From positions 434,001 through 498,000 of the forward strand of contig CBDFGG010000006.1 in the NCBI GenBank assembly GCA_965247015.1: a DNA stretch of 64,000 nucleotides, given 5' to 3'. The position numbers and the translations under genes were made by a program. The stretch is from JAIXWP01 sp965247015. Lineage in GTDB: Bacteria; Bacteroidota; Bacteroidia; Flavobacteriales_D; Sanyastnellaceae. The notes beneath the pieces are model-generated. The model worked only from the letters and a program-made list of their open reading frames with translations. It did not search any database and was not told where the DNA came from. Positions 40,723-49,308 of the stretch are shown piece after piece. Within the stretch, counting starts at the first letter, position 1, and every line of letters starts with the position of its first letter.

Positions 40723-42819
40723 ATGAAGAAAATTTTATCTAGCTTTTCAATGATGGTCTTGGCGCTTGCTTCAAGTGCTCAATGGACAAACGTTCCCGGA
40801 ACATTGTCAAACATCGACTGTGCATCAAACTCTCAAGTAGTAGGCGTCGGCGCCGCTGGAGATGATGCAGGAGACGCATTGCGTTTCAATTTCGAAACCA
40901 ACTCTTGGCAAAACCTCACAGGCCTTGTGGGTGCTGATGCTAACGTGACGCACGCTTCTATCGCACCAGACGGTGCTATGTGGATTCGTCGCAACATCGC
41001 TTCTCCAGCTTACAATCTGTTCAAACTCGATGTACTGGCAGGTGAGTTCGTACAATTGCCTTCTAACCTCAGCAATATTTCTGTAGCGGACAACTGCACT
41101 GCTGTAGGTTCTGAAAACGGATTGAACAATAACGTTTACAGATCTGAGTGTGATAATATTTTTTACAATATCGGTTTAGTAGTAGGTGCAAACTATGCAA
41201 CTATCGCGAGTGATGGTACTTATGGCATAGTTGCTTCTTCTAACAACAAAGCATACCGTCTTTCAAACGGTCTTACTCTTCTTGCCACCAACAACAACAT
41301 CAGTGCTGACCACCTTTCAATGGGTAGCACAGACAAGGCGCTTTTGGTGAATCAAGGTGAATTATACTTCTTGTCAAACAACACGTGGGTGTGGGACGAA
41401 ACAGCTCCTGAAAACGTTACCAAGGCAGAAGTTGCTGAAGACGGAACGATCTACTTGATCACTACAGGTAGCAATAACGTATACACCAATCATTGGGATA
41501 ATATTTTCTGTACTCCTCCACCCAACGCTCAATCAGTGATTGGCGGATATGCAGGAGCATGCGAAAACTCAACCATCACCATGGCAATGAACACAGCATA
41601 CACTTGCTATTGGTTCGATGCGCCTATCAATGGAAACCTCGTTTACACAGGCAATACATACGACTTCCCTATTCCAGATAACGAAGGTGCGGGATCAGTG
41701 TATCACGAATTCTATGTGTCTGCTGTTGACAACGGATGCTATTCTTCACGCACAGGTATCACCATCGAATCATTCGCTGCTCCTACAGTAACGATTACTG
41801 GTAACACACAAATTTGTGCAGGACTTTCTACTCAATTGGTTTCATCTTCTGATGGATTCGGAACGATCTTGTGGTCAAATGGATCTGACAATCCAAGCAT
41901 TACTGTAAGTCCAACAACTGACACCGAATATGAAGTGGAATACACTACCAACTACTGCGTGGGTAGCGCAAGTGTGCTCGTTGAAATCGTAACGAATCCT
42001 CCATTGACTGTAACGGGTAATAACTCTATTTGCGCTGACGATCTTGATCCTGTTCAATTGACGGTATCTGGTGGCAATGGTTATACTTGGAGCAACGGAC
42101 AAACCGGTGAAACCATTTCTGTAAACCCTACAGAAACTACTACTTACGAAGTAGAATCAGAAATCAATGCAAACTGCACCGCAGTAGGGGAATTCACAGT
42201 AAACGTGATCACTCCAGTACAAGGTGAGGCATTCCTATTCGGTTGCAGTCCAAACGATCCTGTGTATTTCTACGATGAGGTTTACACCTTCTCTGGAACT
42301 TACACTGCCAATGTTGGACAAGGCTACTTGGGTTGTGATAGCACAGTCGTAGTAACAGTTTCTTTCATGGATACAGAAATCGTAAACAACGGTGGAGTAT
42401 TGACTTCATTCGTGGATGGTGTGTATTACACTTGGTACGATTGTGATACTGAGCAGCCGATTCCTGGCGCTAATCAGCAAACCTTCACTCCAACTTATTC
42501 AGGCTCTTTCTACCTTGAACTTGGATGGGGTAAATGTTACCAAACTTCAGAATGTATCGCAGTGACTGTTGGTGTAGATGAATTGAACACTACTCCACTC
42601 ACTGTTTATCCAAACCCAGCAGCGCAATCGATTCAAGTATCGGGCGCGAAAGCAGGAGATATCGTTGTACTTTATGACGAAGCAGGACGCGAAACACTAA
42701 AAACCAATCTATATCAATCAAATCAAATCATCAATGTAAGCAGCCTTGAAAGCGGCATCTACATGATGCGTGTGTTAAACTCTGCGGTAGCACCAACAAA
42801 AGTGTTGATCGTGCGATAG
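40723..42819 (+). CDS. Large secreted adhesin-like protein with T9SS domain
   Basis: 698 residues. Signal peptide MKKILSSFSMMVLALASSAQ; residues 20-245 are a tectonin/propeller-like repeat region (W-x-N, GDAL, YGIVASSNNKAYRLSNG); then Ig-like and PKD-like segments with ICAGLSTQLVSSS and SICADDLDPVQLTVSGG; then a CDSTVVVTVSF module; and a T9SS C-terminal domain (LTVYPNPAAQSIQVSG to SGIYMMRVLNSAVAPTKVLIVR). A stretch near YDCDTEQPIPGANQQTFTP matches one in the T9SS protein at 50268-51245. Surface-exposed, function unknown. Confidence 0.87.
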   Translation: MKKILSSFSMMVLALASSAQWTNVPGTLSNIDCASNSQVVGVGAAGDDAGDALRFNFETNSWQNLTGLVGADANVTHASIAPDGAMWIRRNIASPAYNLFKLDVLAGEFVQLPSNLSNISVADNCTAVGSENGLNNNVYRSECDNIFYNIGLVVGANYATIASDGTYGIVASSNNKAYRLSNGLTLLATNNNISADHLSMGSTDKALLVNQGELYFLSNNTWVWDETAPENVTKAEVAEDGTIYLITTGSNNVYTNHWDNIFCTPPPNAQSVIGGYAGACENSTITMAMNTAYTCYWFDAPINGNLVYTGNTYDFPIPDNEGAGSVYHEFYVSAVDNGCYSSRTGITIESFAAPTVTITGNTQICAGLSTQLVSSSDGFGTILWSNGSDNPSITVSPTTDTEYEVEYTTNYCVGSASVLVEIVTNPPLTVTGNNSICADDLDPVQLTVSGGNGYTWSNGQTGETISVNPTETTTYEVESEINANCTAVGEFTVNVITPVQGEAFLFGCSPNDPVYFYDEVYTFSGTYTANVGQGYLGCDSTVVVTVSFMDTEIVNNGGVLTSFVDGVYYTWYDCDTEQPIPGANQQTFTPTYSGSFYLELGWGKCYQTSECIAVTVGVDELNTTPLTVYPNPAAQSIQVSGAKAGDIVVLYDEAGRETLKTNLYQSNQIINVSSLESGIYMMRVLNSAVAPTKVLIVR

Positions 42820-42844
42820 TGTGTATTTGATGTATTTGTTTTAT

Positions 42845-42875
42845 GCCTCATCGCGAAAGCGGTGGGGCTTTTTTT
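42845..42875 (+). terminator. Intrinsic terminator after the T9SS gene
   Basis: GCCTCATCGC and GCGGTGGGGC form a 10-bp stem with G-T pairs around a GAAA tetraloop, followed by seven T. It ends the 40723-42819 transcript and abuts the convergent cupin gene. Confidence 0.85.
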
Positions 42876-43485
42876 ATGCAGCGTGACGCTGCAAAATGGC
42901 CTTACATGGAATGTCAGACGTGATCTTGATCGTGTGGACAATACCCGGCTCGATAATCAAAACGTCTCCAACATTAAAATGCTCTACACCCGCAACGGTA
43001 TGAATAGCGCATGAACCCTCAAGAATCAAGAATTTCTCGTAATCCGATTCATGCACCTCTTCCGGAGCAAAATCACTGATCCATGCGATAGCCGTAGTTG
43101 CTTGATCATTATGACCAATCACCCAAGCATGCATTCCATTGTAATCAGAAGGCAATTGTAAATCCGAACGATCCAACCAAACCGAATAATCATTCGCTTT
43201 TGAACCAGCATGTAAAATCGGTGGATTGCTAGGAGTTTCTCCCCCTTGTAGACGTTCGATATAATTGATAATAGCCAAAGTAAATGGCTTTGCTGTAATG
43301 GGCGGCTGCTCTGTACTCGCCATCGCAAAAGCCTCTAGCGATTCCTCGATCAAGCGAATCTCCTCCTCCACCTCCGGATGCACCAAACGAAGCTGCGCAA
43401 TGTGTGCCGCCTCTTCCTCAGAAGCAATACCCAGCACGTACATTTCCAGTACCCCCGAATCGATATATTCCTTGATGTCGCTCAT
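42874..43485 (-). CDS. ChrR-like cupin anti-sigma factor
   Basis: 203 residues. The N-terminal part (1-75) resembles an anti-sigma domain (SGVLEMYVLGIASEEEAAHI and HPEVEEEIRLIEESLEAFA). The C-terminal cupin (about 100-200) includes HESDYEKFLILEGSCAIHTVAG and HFNVGDVLIIEPGIVHTI. The layout matches ChrR-type anti-sigma factors, but no sigma factor gene is adjacent in the window, so the partner is elsewhere or lost. Confidence 0.75.
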   Translation of the reverse strand: MSDIKEYIDSGVLEMYVLGIASEEEAAHIAQLRLVHPEVEEEIRLIEESLEAFAMASTEQPPITAKPFTLAIINYIERLQGGETPSNPPILHAGSKANDYSVWLDRSDLQLPSDYNGMHAWVIGHNDQATTAIAWISDFAPEEVHESDYEKFLILEGSCAIHTVAGVEHFNVGDVLIIEPGIVHTIKITSDIPCKAILQRHAA

Positions 43486-43495
43486 TACTCAAATA

Positions 43496-43503
43496 CAAAG
43501 ATA
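43496..43503 (-). promoter_or_regulatory. TATCTTTG box before the cupin gene
   Basis: On the minus strand, a perfect TAnnTTTG ten bases before the ATG at 43485. No TTG in the usual place. Confidence 0.45.
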
Positions 43504-43510
43504 AGCGGTT

Positions 43511-44045
43511 TTTAGTTATTAGAGACTAACGAATAGAGACAAGAATAGTGACTAGATACTAACGACTAGTGACTAGAGTAACTACTAGTGGGATAGAGGG
43601 GGTTTGTCCACGGATTTGGACCGCCTCCTTCGACAAGCTCAGGACGGCGCTTCGATGAACTCTGGACAGCGCTTCGTCAAGCTCATTTAAAAAACTCGCT
43701 CCACGGGTTGGGACTACCCTTCGACTGCACTTCGCTAACGCTTCGTTTCGCTCAGGGAACGGTGCGTGCTCACTAAATGGGAAAAAAGAAAAAAAGCGGG
43801 GCACGCAGTGCCCCGCTTTTTTTCTTTTTTCCCATTCAAGCGAAGCTATTCGTTCCCTGAGTGCCATCCTGAGCTTGTCGAAGGGCGGAGCATTAGATCA
43901 AGCGGAGCGCAGATATAATGCGGAGTCGAAGCGCCGTCCTGAGTTCATCGAAGGGGGTGGTGCCGATCCGTGGAGCGACCCCATCTAACCCACTAGTATC
44001 TACTCTAGTCACTAGTATCTAGTCACTAGTCACTAAAATTTGTCA
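43511..44045. repeat. TAGTGACTAG tract and mosaic palindrome, copy 2
   Basis: A TAGTGAC tract (43515-43590), then the GTCCACGGATT arm (43606 on), CCTTCGACAAGCTCAGG units and CGCTCAGGGAACGG. The perfect 29-bp core (43776-43804 and 43808-43836, loop GCA, stem GCGGGGCAC) follows, then the inverse arms ending in ATCCGTGG (about 43972), ACTAGTCACTA units and TTGTCATTTGTCA units up to the stop of the next gene. No gene lies in 43486-44042. Confidence 0.88.
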
Positions 44046-45083
44046 CTTGTCATTTGTCATTGAGTTCCGTATCTCCCCCGCAATCGCCTCCGCTGCATAA
44101 GGCGACCAGTGGGTGTCGTCGAAGTAATAGACGTCTTTTTTTACTTTCATCAGATCTTGTAGGATGGACAAGGCGTCGATGTAGTGATAGCGCTTTTCGA
44201 AGGTTCTGAAATGGTCGTAAAAGAGAGGCTTTGTGAATTGAGCTTTTTCCTCAATGAAGTCGTAATACACATCCATCTTATTTGGAGCGGGGATGAAAAT
44301 CAATTCGATCCCTTTGGCTCTAAGCTTATCGGCCAACTGATTTATCACATCATTCGACTGCTGACATTTCTCTTTATCATTTGTGCGCTCGAGGGAGGTA
44401 ACATCGAGATTGTAGAACAAAAGCTTGTTGCTCTGATTGCTGAATAATGTATCAGAGGTCAAATCATAATTGTAGACTTTATCATTTGACAAATAATTTT
44501 TCTCTGAAAAAAATCTTGGGAAATGATAAAATGGAAAAGTGATCGTGACCTTGGAGAAAAAACGATAACCGATATTCTCCCCCTTGGCTTTGGGACTTTG
44601 CACGATTGAATCGATATCCGATCGATCAAAACGTTGATCAAAATTGATCTTTCGCGTATTGTCAATCACGTGTCGTTCTACGTTCTCCAATACCACATAA
44701 CGCACAGGATAATGATCAAAGAAATCACCATTACTCATATCCATTAAAGTCTGAATGGGATTGCGAGAAATGGAGCGATCGACATGCAACACAGAAACAT
44801 CTTTCGCCAAAATATTATTATAACCTCCCGCTCCTTGTTCTGAAAACGAATCGCCAATGGTCATCACGTCAAAGGCTCTAGGCTTGGTTTTCGAGAGTAC
44901 ACTGTATTTTATTTCTTTACTGTAATGATCAAAAACATGGCTGTAATCTTTGTCCATGTACGGGATATATCCCAAGCGCAGTAGGTCTGGACTTGCTTTC
45001 TCGTTGTAGAAAAATTTTGTAAAACAAAACAAGCAAAATACAGGGATGACGAAGTACAAGGTTTTGGTGATGAGCTTCTTCAT
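44043..45083 (-). CDS. AlgX/AlgJ-like SGNH O-acetyltransferase partner
   Basis: 346 residues. An N-terminal membrane anchor (about 8-25) is followed by an SGNH-type domain with MTIGDSFSEQGAGG (catalytic Ser) and DDTHWSPYAAEAIA (Asp/His). It works with the MBOAT protein encoded six bases upstream to acetylate an extracellular polysaccharide. The last five residues (MTNDK) and the stop TGA are encoded by the repeat ATGACAAATGACAAGTGA, so the C-terminus has been remade by the repeat. Confidence 0.85.
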   Translation of the reverse strand: MKKLITKTLYFVIPVFCLFCFTKFFYNEKASPDLLRLGYIPYMDKDYSHVFDHYSKEIKYSVLSKTKPRAFDVMTIGDSFSEQGAGGYNNILAKDVSVLHVDRSISRNPIQTLMDMSNGDFFDHYPVRYVVLENVERHVIDNTRKINFDQRFDRSDIDSIVQSPKAKGENIGYRFFSKVTITFPFYHFPRFFSEKNYLSNDKVYNYDLTSDTLFSNQSNKLLFYNLDVTSLERTNDKEKCQQSNDVINQLADKLRAKGIELIFIPAPNKMDVYYDFIEEKAQFTKPLFYDHFRTFEKRYHYIDALSILQDLMKVKKDVYYFDDTHWSPYAAEAIAGEIRNSMTNDK

Positions 45084-45089
45084 TTTACA

Positions 45090-46535
45090 TTAAAATTGAA
45101 AATAAATAAACTGTTGTTCTTCACCTCCAAACCAGAAGATGGCGAATAGAATGATGTAATAAAACATCATGCGCAGCGGGCGCGGCCAGCGCAGTCCTAC
45201 CGAAGCCAAGGCGTATTGCCCTTCTCTGCCCATCCACTCGATGAATACAAAAATTGCCAGCAACACTAACACGACATGGTACTGCACATAGATTGCCGGA
45301 TTGAAATACGAACTAAGATTCACGAATAAACCTTTGGTGTATTGAAACGCTTGTGTGACGCTCTCCGCGCGGAAGAAGATCCAAGCGACTACCGTCAATC
45401 CAAACGTTACGAGTATGGATAAAAATTCTCGGAACGAAGGAAGCGTTTGACCTTTAGCAACGATTTCTATGTTGTTGCGATTGTTATCGGTGATCAGCAG
45501 TGGCAAGAAATAAATGGCATTGAGTAATCCCCAAATAATGAAGGTCCAATTCGCGCCATGCCAAAATCCACTCACCAAGAAAATGATGAAAGTATTTCTA
45601 ATCTTCATCCACATTCCTCCTTTACTACCGCCAAGCGGGATGTAGAGATAATCGCGAAACCAAGTAGACAATGAAATATGCCAACGACGCCAAAACTCTG
45701 CGATGTCTCTCGAGAAATATGGGAACGCAAAATTGCGGAGCAATTCAACTCCAAAGAGTCGCGCCGTTCCTAATGCAATATCAGAATACCCCGAAAAATC
45801 GCCATAAATCTGGAAAGTAAAAAACACCGCTCCTAAAGCCAACGTGGCTCCAGAATGATAGCCCGAGTGATTGAATATCTCATTCGCAATCGCTGCGCAT
45901 TGATCGGCAATAACAATCTTTTTAAAAAGCCCCCAAAGAATCTGACGCAGTCCATCTACCGCACGGGAGTAGTCGAATACACGCTCGCGTTGAATCTGTG
46001 GCAACAAGTGCGTAGCCCTTTCAATCGGACCCGCTACTAATAGCGGAAAGAAACTCACGAAGACCGCGTAATCAATAAAATTGCGCTCCGCTCGAATACG
46101 ATCTTTGAAAATATCGATTACATAGGAGAGTCCGTGAAAAGTATAAAACGAAATCCCCACCGGCAAAATCACACTCAGCGTCCAAGGACTCACCTCCACT
46201 CCTACTTGTGCCAGCGCCGCAGCAAAAGATTCTGCGAAGAAATTATAATACTTGAATACCCCTAAAAACCCGAGATTCACGGAGATACTCAACCAGAACC
46301 AAAAGCGCTTCATACGCAGGTTTGGCGCATCCATCATCTTCAATCCCGTGAAATAATCGAGGCAAATAGAAAAGACCAATAAAAACAAGAAGCGCCAGTC
46401 CCAACAAGCATAAAAGAAAAAGCTCGACACCAGCAGCAATAGATTCTGCAGCTTCAACTGCCCCTTCGCCGCAAACCAGTACAGCCCAAACACAATCGGC
46501 AAAAACAACGCAAACTCGAGAGAATTGAATAACAT
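45090..46535 (-). CDS. MBOAT-family O-acyltransferase (AlgI-like)
   Basis: 482 residues from ATG 46535. The longer open frame to 46607 is only repeat sequence and was rejected. Multi-pass inner-membrane protein; motifs SNLLLLVSSFFFYACWDWRF-like start, FPYFSRDIAEFWRRWHISLSTWFRDYLYIPLGGSKGG, and the active-site histidine in SGFWHGANWTF. Transfers acetyl groups across the membrane for polysaccharide acetylation with the SGNH protein downstream. Confidence 0.93.
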   Translation of the reverse strand: MLFNSLEFALFLPIVFGLYWFAAKGQLKLQNLLLLVSSFFFYACWDWRFLFLLVFSICLDYFTGLKMMDAPNLRMKRFWFWLSISVNLGFLGVFKYYNFFAESFAAALAQVGVEVSPWTLSVILPVGISFYTFHGLSYVIDIFKDRIRAERNFIDYAVFVSFFPLLVAGPIERATHLLPQIQRERVFDYSRAVDGLRQILWGLFKKIVIADQCAAIANEIFNHSGYHSGATLALGAVFFTFQIYGDFSGYSDIALGTARLFGVELLRNFAFPYFSRDIAEFWRRWHISLSTWFRDYLYIPLGGSKGGMWMKIRNTFIIFLVSGFWHGANWTFIIWGLLNAIYFLPLLITDNNRNNIEIVAKGQTLPSFREFLSILVTFGLTVVAWIFFRAESVTQAFQYTKGLFVNLSSYFNPAIYVQYHVVLVLLAIFVFIEWMGREGQYALASVGLRWPRPLRMMFYYIILFAIFWFGGEEQQFIYFQF

Positions 46536-46557
46536 GGAAGAGGTAGTGGTTAAAGGG

Positions 46558-46565
46558 CAAATATA
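46558..46565 (-). promoter_or_regulatory. TATATTTG box before the MBOAT gene
   Basis: On the minus strand, a perfect TAnnTTTG 22 bases before ATG 46535. A TTG 18 bases further upstream lies in the TGACAAATGACA repeat (TTGTCA on the minus strand), so the repeat may supply the -33 element. Confidence 0.45.
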
Positions 46566-46572
46566 GTGAGGA

Positions 46573-47229
46573 GAAGCAAGAGACAAATGACAAATGACAA
46601 GGGACAAGAGACAAATGAGTTAGAGAGTTGAGGAGTTGAGGAGTTGAGGAGTTGAGGAGTTGAGGAGTTGAGGAGTTGAGGAGTTTTTGATGGTGGGCCA
46701 CGGATTGGCACCACCCTTCGACGAACTCAGGACGGCGCTTCGACAACCTTATTAAAAACACTCGCTCCACGGATTGGGACCACCTCCTTCGACAAGCTCA
46801 GGACGGCGCTTCGACTGCACTTCGCTAACGCTTCGTTTCGCTCAGGGAACGGCGTAGTTCGCTCTAAATGAGAAAAACCAAAAAGTTGAAAGCCTTCGGC
46901 TTTCAACTTTTTGGTTTTTCTCATTAAGCGAAGCGATCCTCGTTCCCTGAGAGCATTAGATCAAGCGTAGCGCAGATGTAATGCGGAGTCGAAGGGTGGT
47001 GCCGAACCGTGGAGAGAGTTCTTTGAATAAGCATTTCGCAATGCAGTCCTGAGTTCATCGAATGAGGCTGTGCCGATCCGTGGACATCCCCCATCTATTC
47101 CACTAGTCACTACTCTAGTCACTAGTCGTTAGTCACTCGTCACTAAAATTTGTCATTTGTCACTTGTAATTTGTCATTGAGTTTTTGTCATTTGTCACTT
47201 GTAATTTGTCATTGAGTTCTTGTCATTTG
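46573..47229. repeat. Repeat block with mosaic palindrome, copy 3
   Basis: The 705-bp gap without genes contains TGACAAATGACAAG units, GTTAGAGAG with seven TTGAGGAG units (46619-46691), CACGGATTGG and CCTTCGAC(A/G)AGCTCAGG arms, and CGCTCAGGGAACGG. The perfect 28-bp core follows (46867-46894 and 46898-46925, loop TTC, stem GTTGAAAGCC), then inverse arms to about 47083, ACTAGTCACTA units (47101-47145) and TTGTCATTTGTCA units that end at a promoter box. Confidence 0.88.
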
Positions 47230-47237
47230 TATTTTCG
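47206..47237 (+). promoter_or_regulatory. Promoter with repeat-derived TTG before the ABC permease
   Basis: TATTTTCG (47230-47237) lies four bases before ATG 47242. TTG at 47206-47208, part of the TTTGTC repeat unit, is 21 bp upstream. A repeat tract may therefore be serving as the -33 element. Confidence 0.45.
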
Positions 47238-47241
47238 CCTC

Positions 47242-48156
47242 ATGCTCTACTTCACACTACAGGCAAAAATGATATGGCGGCGGGTTTGCGGATGGGGATT
47301 GAATCCTTATTTGACCGTGTTGCTGGTGGTGGCGGGGTATGTGTTTTTGTCGGAGATGTTGTTTTCTAAAACCGAATTCGCGCCCCAAGTCTTGCTGCTT
47401 TCGATGGTAGCGTTGCAGATGCGGTTGTTGAATAAAAATAGAAACGAGTTCTTAGCCCTCACTTTTCCAGCCAATCAATTCCGCGTTATACGTTGGTTGG
47501 AAAATATATTGATCGCACTTCCTTTTATGATTTCAATGATCATACATGGTGCATTGATTGAGGCGTTGATTGCATTAGTGACTTCAGCCATATTAATATT
47601 CAGCACCACCAAAACCCGCACGAGCGTAGTGATTCCGACACCTTATGCAAAAAGACCGTTTGAATTTATTGTTGGATTTCGAAATTCTTATGTGCTCATC
47701 GTCTTGGCATATTTATTATTCATCGGATCTTATTCCTTTCAGAATAGCAATTGGGGAATTGTTGCATTTGTCTTTTTGACATTGCTCATTCTCAACTTTT
47801 TCTCCAAGCCTGAAGATGAAATATTTGTTTGGAATTATTCAAAAAAGCCATCCTCTTTTTTATTTCACAAAATCCTTCAATCCACACGCCAATCGAGTTT
47901 GCTCATGGTTCCGATGATTGTTGCATTGCTTTTTGTTTATCCACAAGACTATATAAAAATCATATCATTCTTGGGATTAGCATTCGTTTACATCATCACC
48001 ATCATCCTCGCGAAATACAGCGCTTATCCCAACGAGATGAACGTACCGCAGGGAGTTCTGATCGCGATGAGCTTGTATTTCCCACCCATGCTCATTGTTG
48101 TGATTCCGTATTTTTATTTTCAGTCTAGTAAAAACTTACACTTCATTTTGAAATGA
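47242..48156 (+). CDS. ABC transporter permease-like membrane protein
   Basis: 304 residues from ATG 47242; the open frame upstream is repeat only. Eight or so hydrophobic helices (VLLVVAGYVFLSEMLF, ILIALPFMISMIIHGALIEALIAL, YIITIILAKYSAY). No sequence motif, but it is joined to an ATPase gene by a four-base ATGA overlap, which indicates an ABC-2-like transporter. Substrate unknown. Confidence 0.8.
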   Translation: MLYFTLQAKMIWRRVCGWGLNPYLTVLLVVAGYVFLSEMLFSKTEFAPQVLLLSMVALQMRLLNKNRNEFLALTFPANQFRVIRWLENILIALPFMISMIIHGALIEALIALVTSAILIFSTTKTRTSVVIPTPYAKRPFEFIVGFRNSYVLIVLAYLLFIGSYSFQNSNWGIVAFVFLTLLILNFFSKPEDEIFVWNYSKKPSSFLFHKILQSTRQSSLLMVPMIVALLFVYPQDYIKIISFLGLAFVYIITIILAKYSAYPNEMNVPQGVLIAMSLYFPPMLIVVIPYFYFQSSKNLHFILK

Positions 48157-48827
48157 TAGTCATCAAAGATTTAAAAAAGACATTTGGAAAAAATGTAGTG
48201 TTAGATCATTTCTCGCACAGCTTCGCCCCTGGCAAAGTGTATGGAATTGTAGGCGAAAACGGCGCTGGAAAAACAACATTATTCCGCTGCATCGCAGGAT
48301 TCGAATCCTTCGAAGGAGAAGTAACATCAAGTCAATCACCCTTAAAAAATTACTTGGGCTATTTGCCCACCGATCCATTTTTCTTCGCAAAAATTACAGG
48401 AAGAGAATATTTACAACTCCTCTGCAACGCCCGCGGAGTGATCGTTTCAGACTTTGATGATAAAAACTTTTTCGAATTACCCCTCGATCAATTTGCCAGT
48501 ACCTATTCCACAGGAATGAAAAAGAAATTGGCCCTCACCGGCATCTTGCTTCAATCCAATGATTACTTCATCCTCGACGAACCATTTAATGGACTAGACA
48601 TTCAGAGCAACATGATGCTCACAGAAGTGATACATCAATTGAAAGCCAAACAAAAAACAGTATTGGTTTCCTCCCACATCTTCTCCACCCTCGCCGACAC
48701 CTGCGACGAGATCATCTATCTAAAAAAAGACCACCCCGCCCAAACCATCCCCCCCACCCACTATCACACCCTAGAATCCGAACTCAAAGAAGCAGTGGTA
48801 TCGGAGAAGTTGAAGAGGATGTTTTAG
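48153..48827 (+). CDS. ABC transporter ATP-binding protein
   Basis: 224 residues. Walker A GENGAGKTT (about 35-43), signature YSTGMKKKLAL, Walker B YFILDEPFNGLD and switch SSHIF. Drives the membrane protein encoded just upstream. The stop TAG is in TTTTAGCTATTAGTGACTAG, the start of a repeat tract. Confidence 0.93.
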   Translation: MIVIKDLKKTFGKNVVLDHFSHSFAPGKVYGIVGENGAGKTTLFRCIAGFESFEGEVTSSQSPLKNYLGYLPTDPFFFAKITGREYLQLLCNARGVIVSDFDDKNFFELPLDQFASTYSTGMKKKLALTGILLQSNDYFILDEPFNGLDIQSNMMLTEVIHQLKAKQKTVLVSSHIFSTLADTCDEIIYLKKDHPAQTIPPTHYHTLESELKEAVVSEKLKRMF

Positions 48828-49296
48828 CTATTAGTGACTAGATACTAGATACTAGTGACTAGAGTAGTGACTAGAGGGATAGATGGGGTTGGTCCACGGA
48901 TTGGGACCACCCTTATTCGACAAGCTCAGGACGGCGCTTCGACAAGCTCATTTAAAAAACTCGCTCCACGGATTGGCACCACCCTTCGACTCCGCATTAC
49001 ATCTGCGCTCCGCTTGATCTAATGCTCCGCTCAGGGAACGGCGTAGTTCGCTCAAAGTGAGAAAAACGAAAAAGTTGAAAGCCTACGGCTTTCAACTTTT
49101 TCGTTTTTCTCATCTGACCAATCGAACTGGGTCCTCGAGCGTTATGAACGATCAAATTGCAAAGCAATTTGTGAAGTGAATATAGCGAGAGGCGGCCCCA
49201 ACCCGTGGACAAACCTCATTGAGATTCGAGAATTGTGAATTGAGAATTGAGAATCGAGATTTGAAAATAAAGTTTCGAATTCCGAATTTCGAATAG
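48825..49296. repeat. TAGTGACTAG tract and mosaic palindrome, copy 4
   Basis: TAGTGACTAG units from the stop codon, GGTCCACGGATTGGGACC and CGACAAGCTCAGG arms, CGCTCAGGGAACGG, then the 26-bp perfect core (49058-49083 and 49087-49112, loop TAC, stem GTTGAAAGCC). The right arms have decayed (CCTCGAGCGTTATGAACG), ending with CCCGTGGACAAACC. GAGAATCGAGA and TTTCGAATTCCGAA units then fill up to a promoter box. No gene lies in 48828-49308. Confidence 0.87.
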
Positions 49297-49304
49297 TATT
49301 TTCG
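49297..49304 (+). promoter_or_regulatory. TATTTTCG box four bases before ATG 49309
   Basis: TATTTTCG, then CCAT and ATG. Same arrangement as upstream of the ABC permease and GH16 genes. No TTG at the usual distance. Confidence 0.4.
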
Positions 49305-49308
49305 CCAT

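Noticed and set aside
46536..46607. 24-residue extension of the MBOAT protein
   Set aside because: It is encoded by TGACAAATGACA repeats and precedes the natural first membrane helix; a TATATTTG box lies within it.
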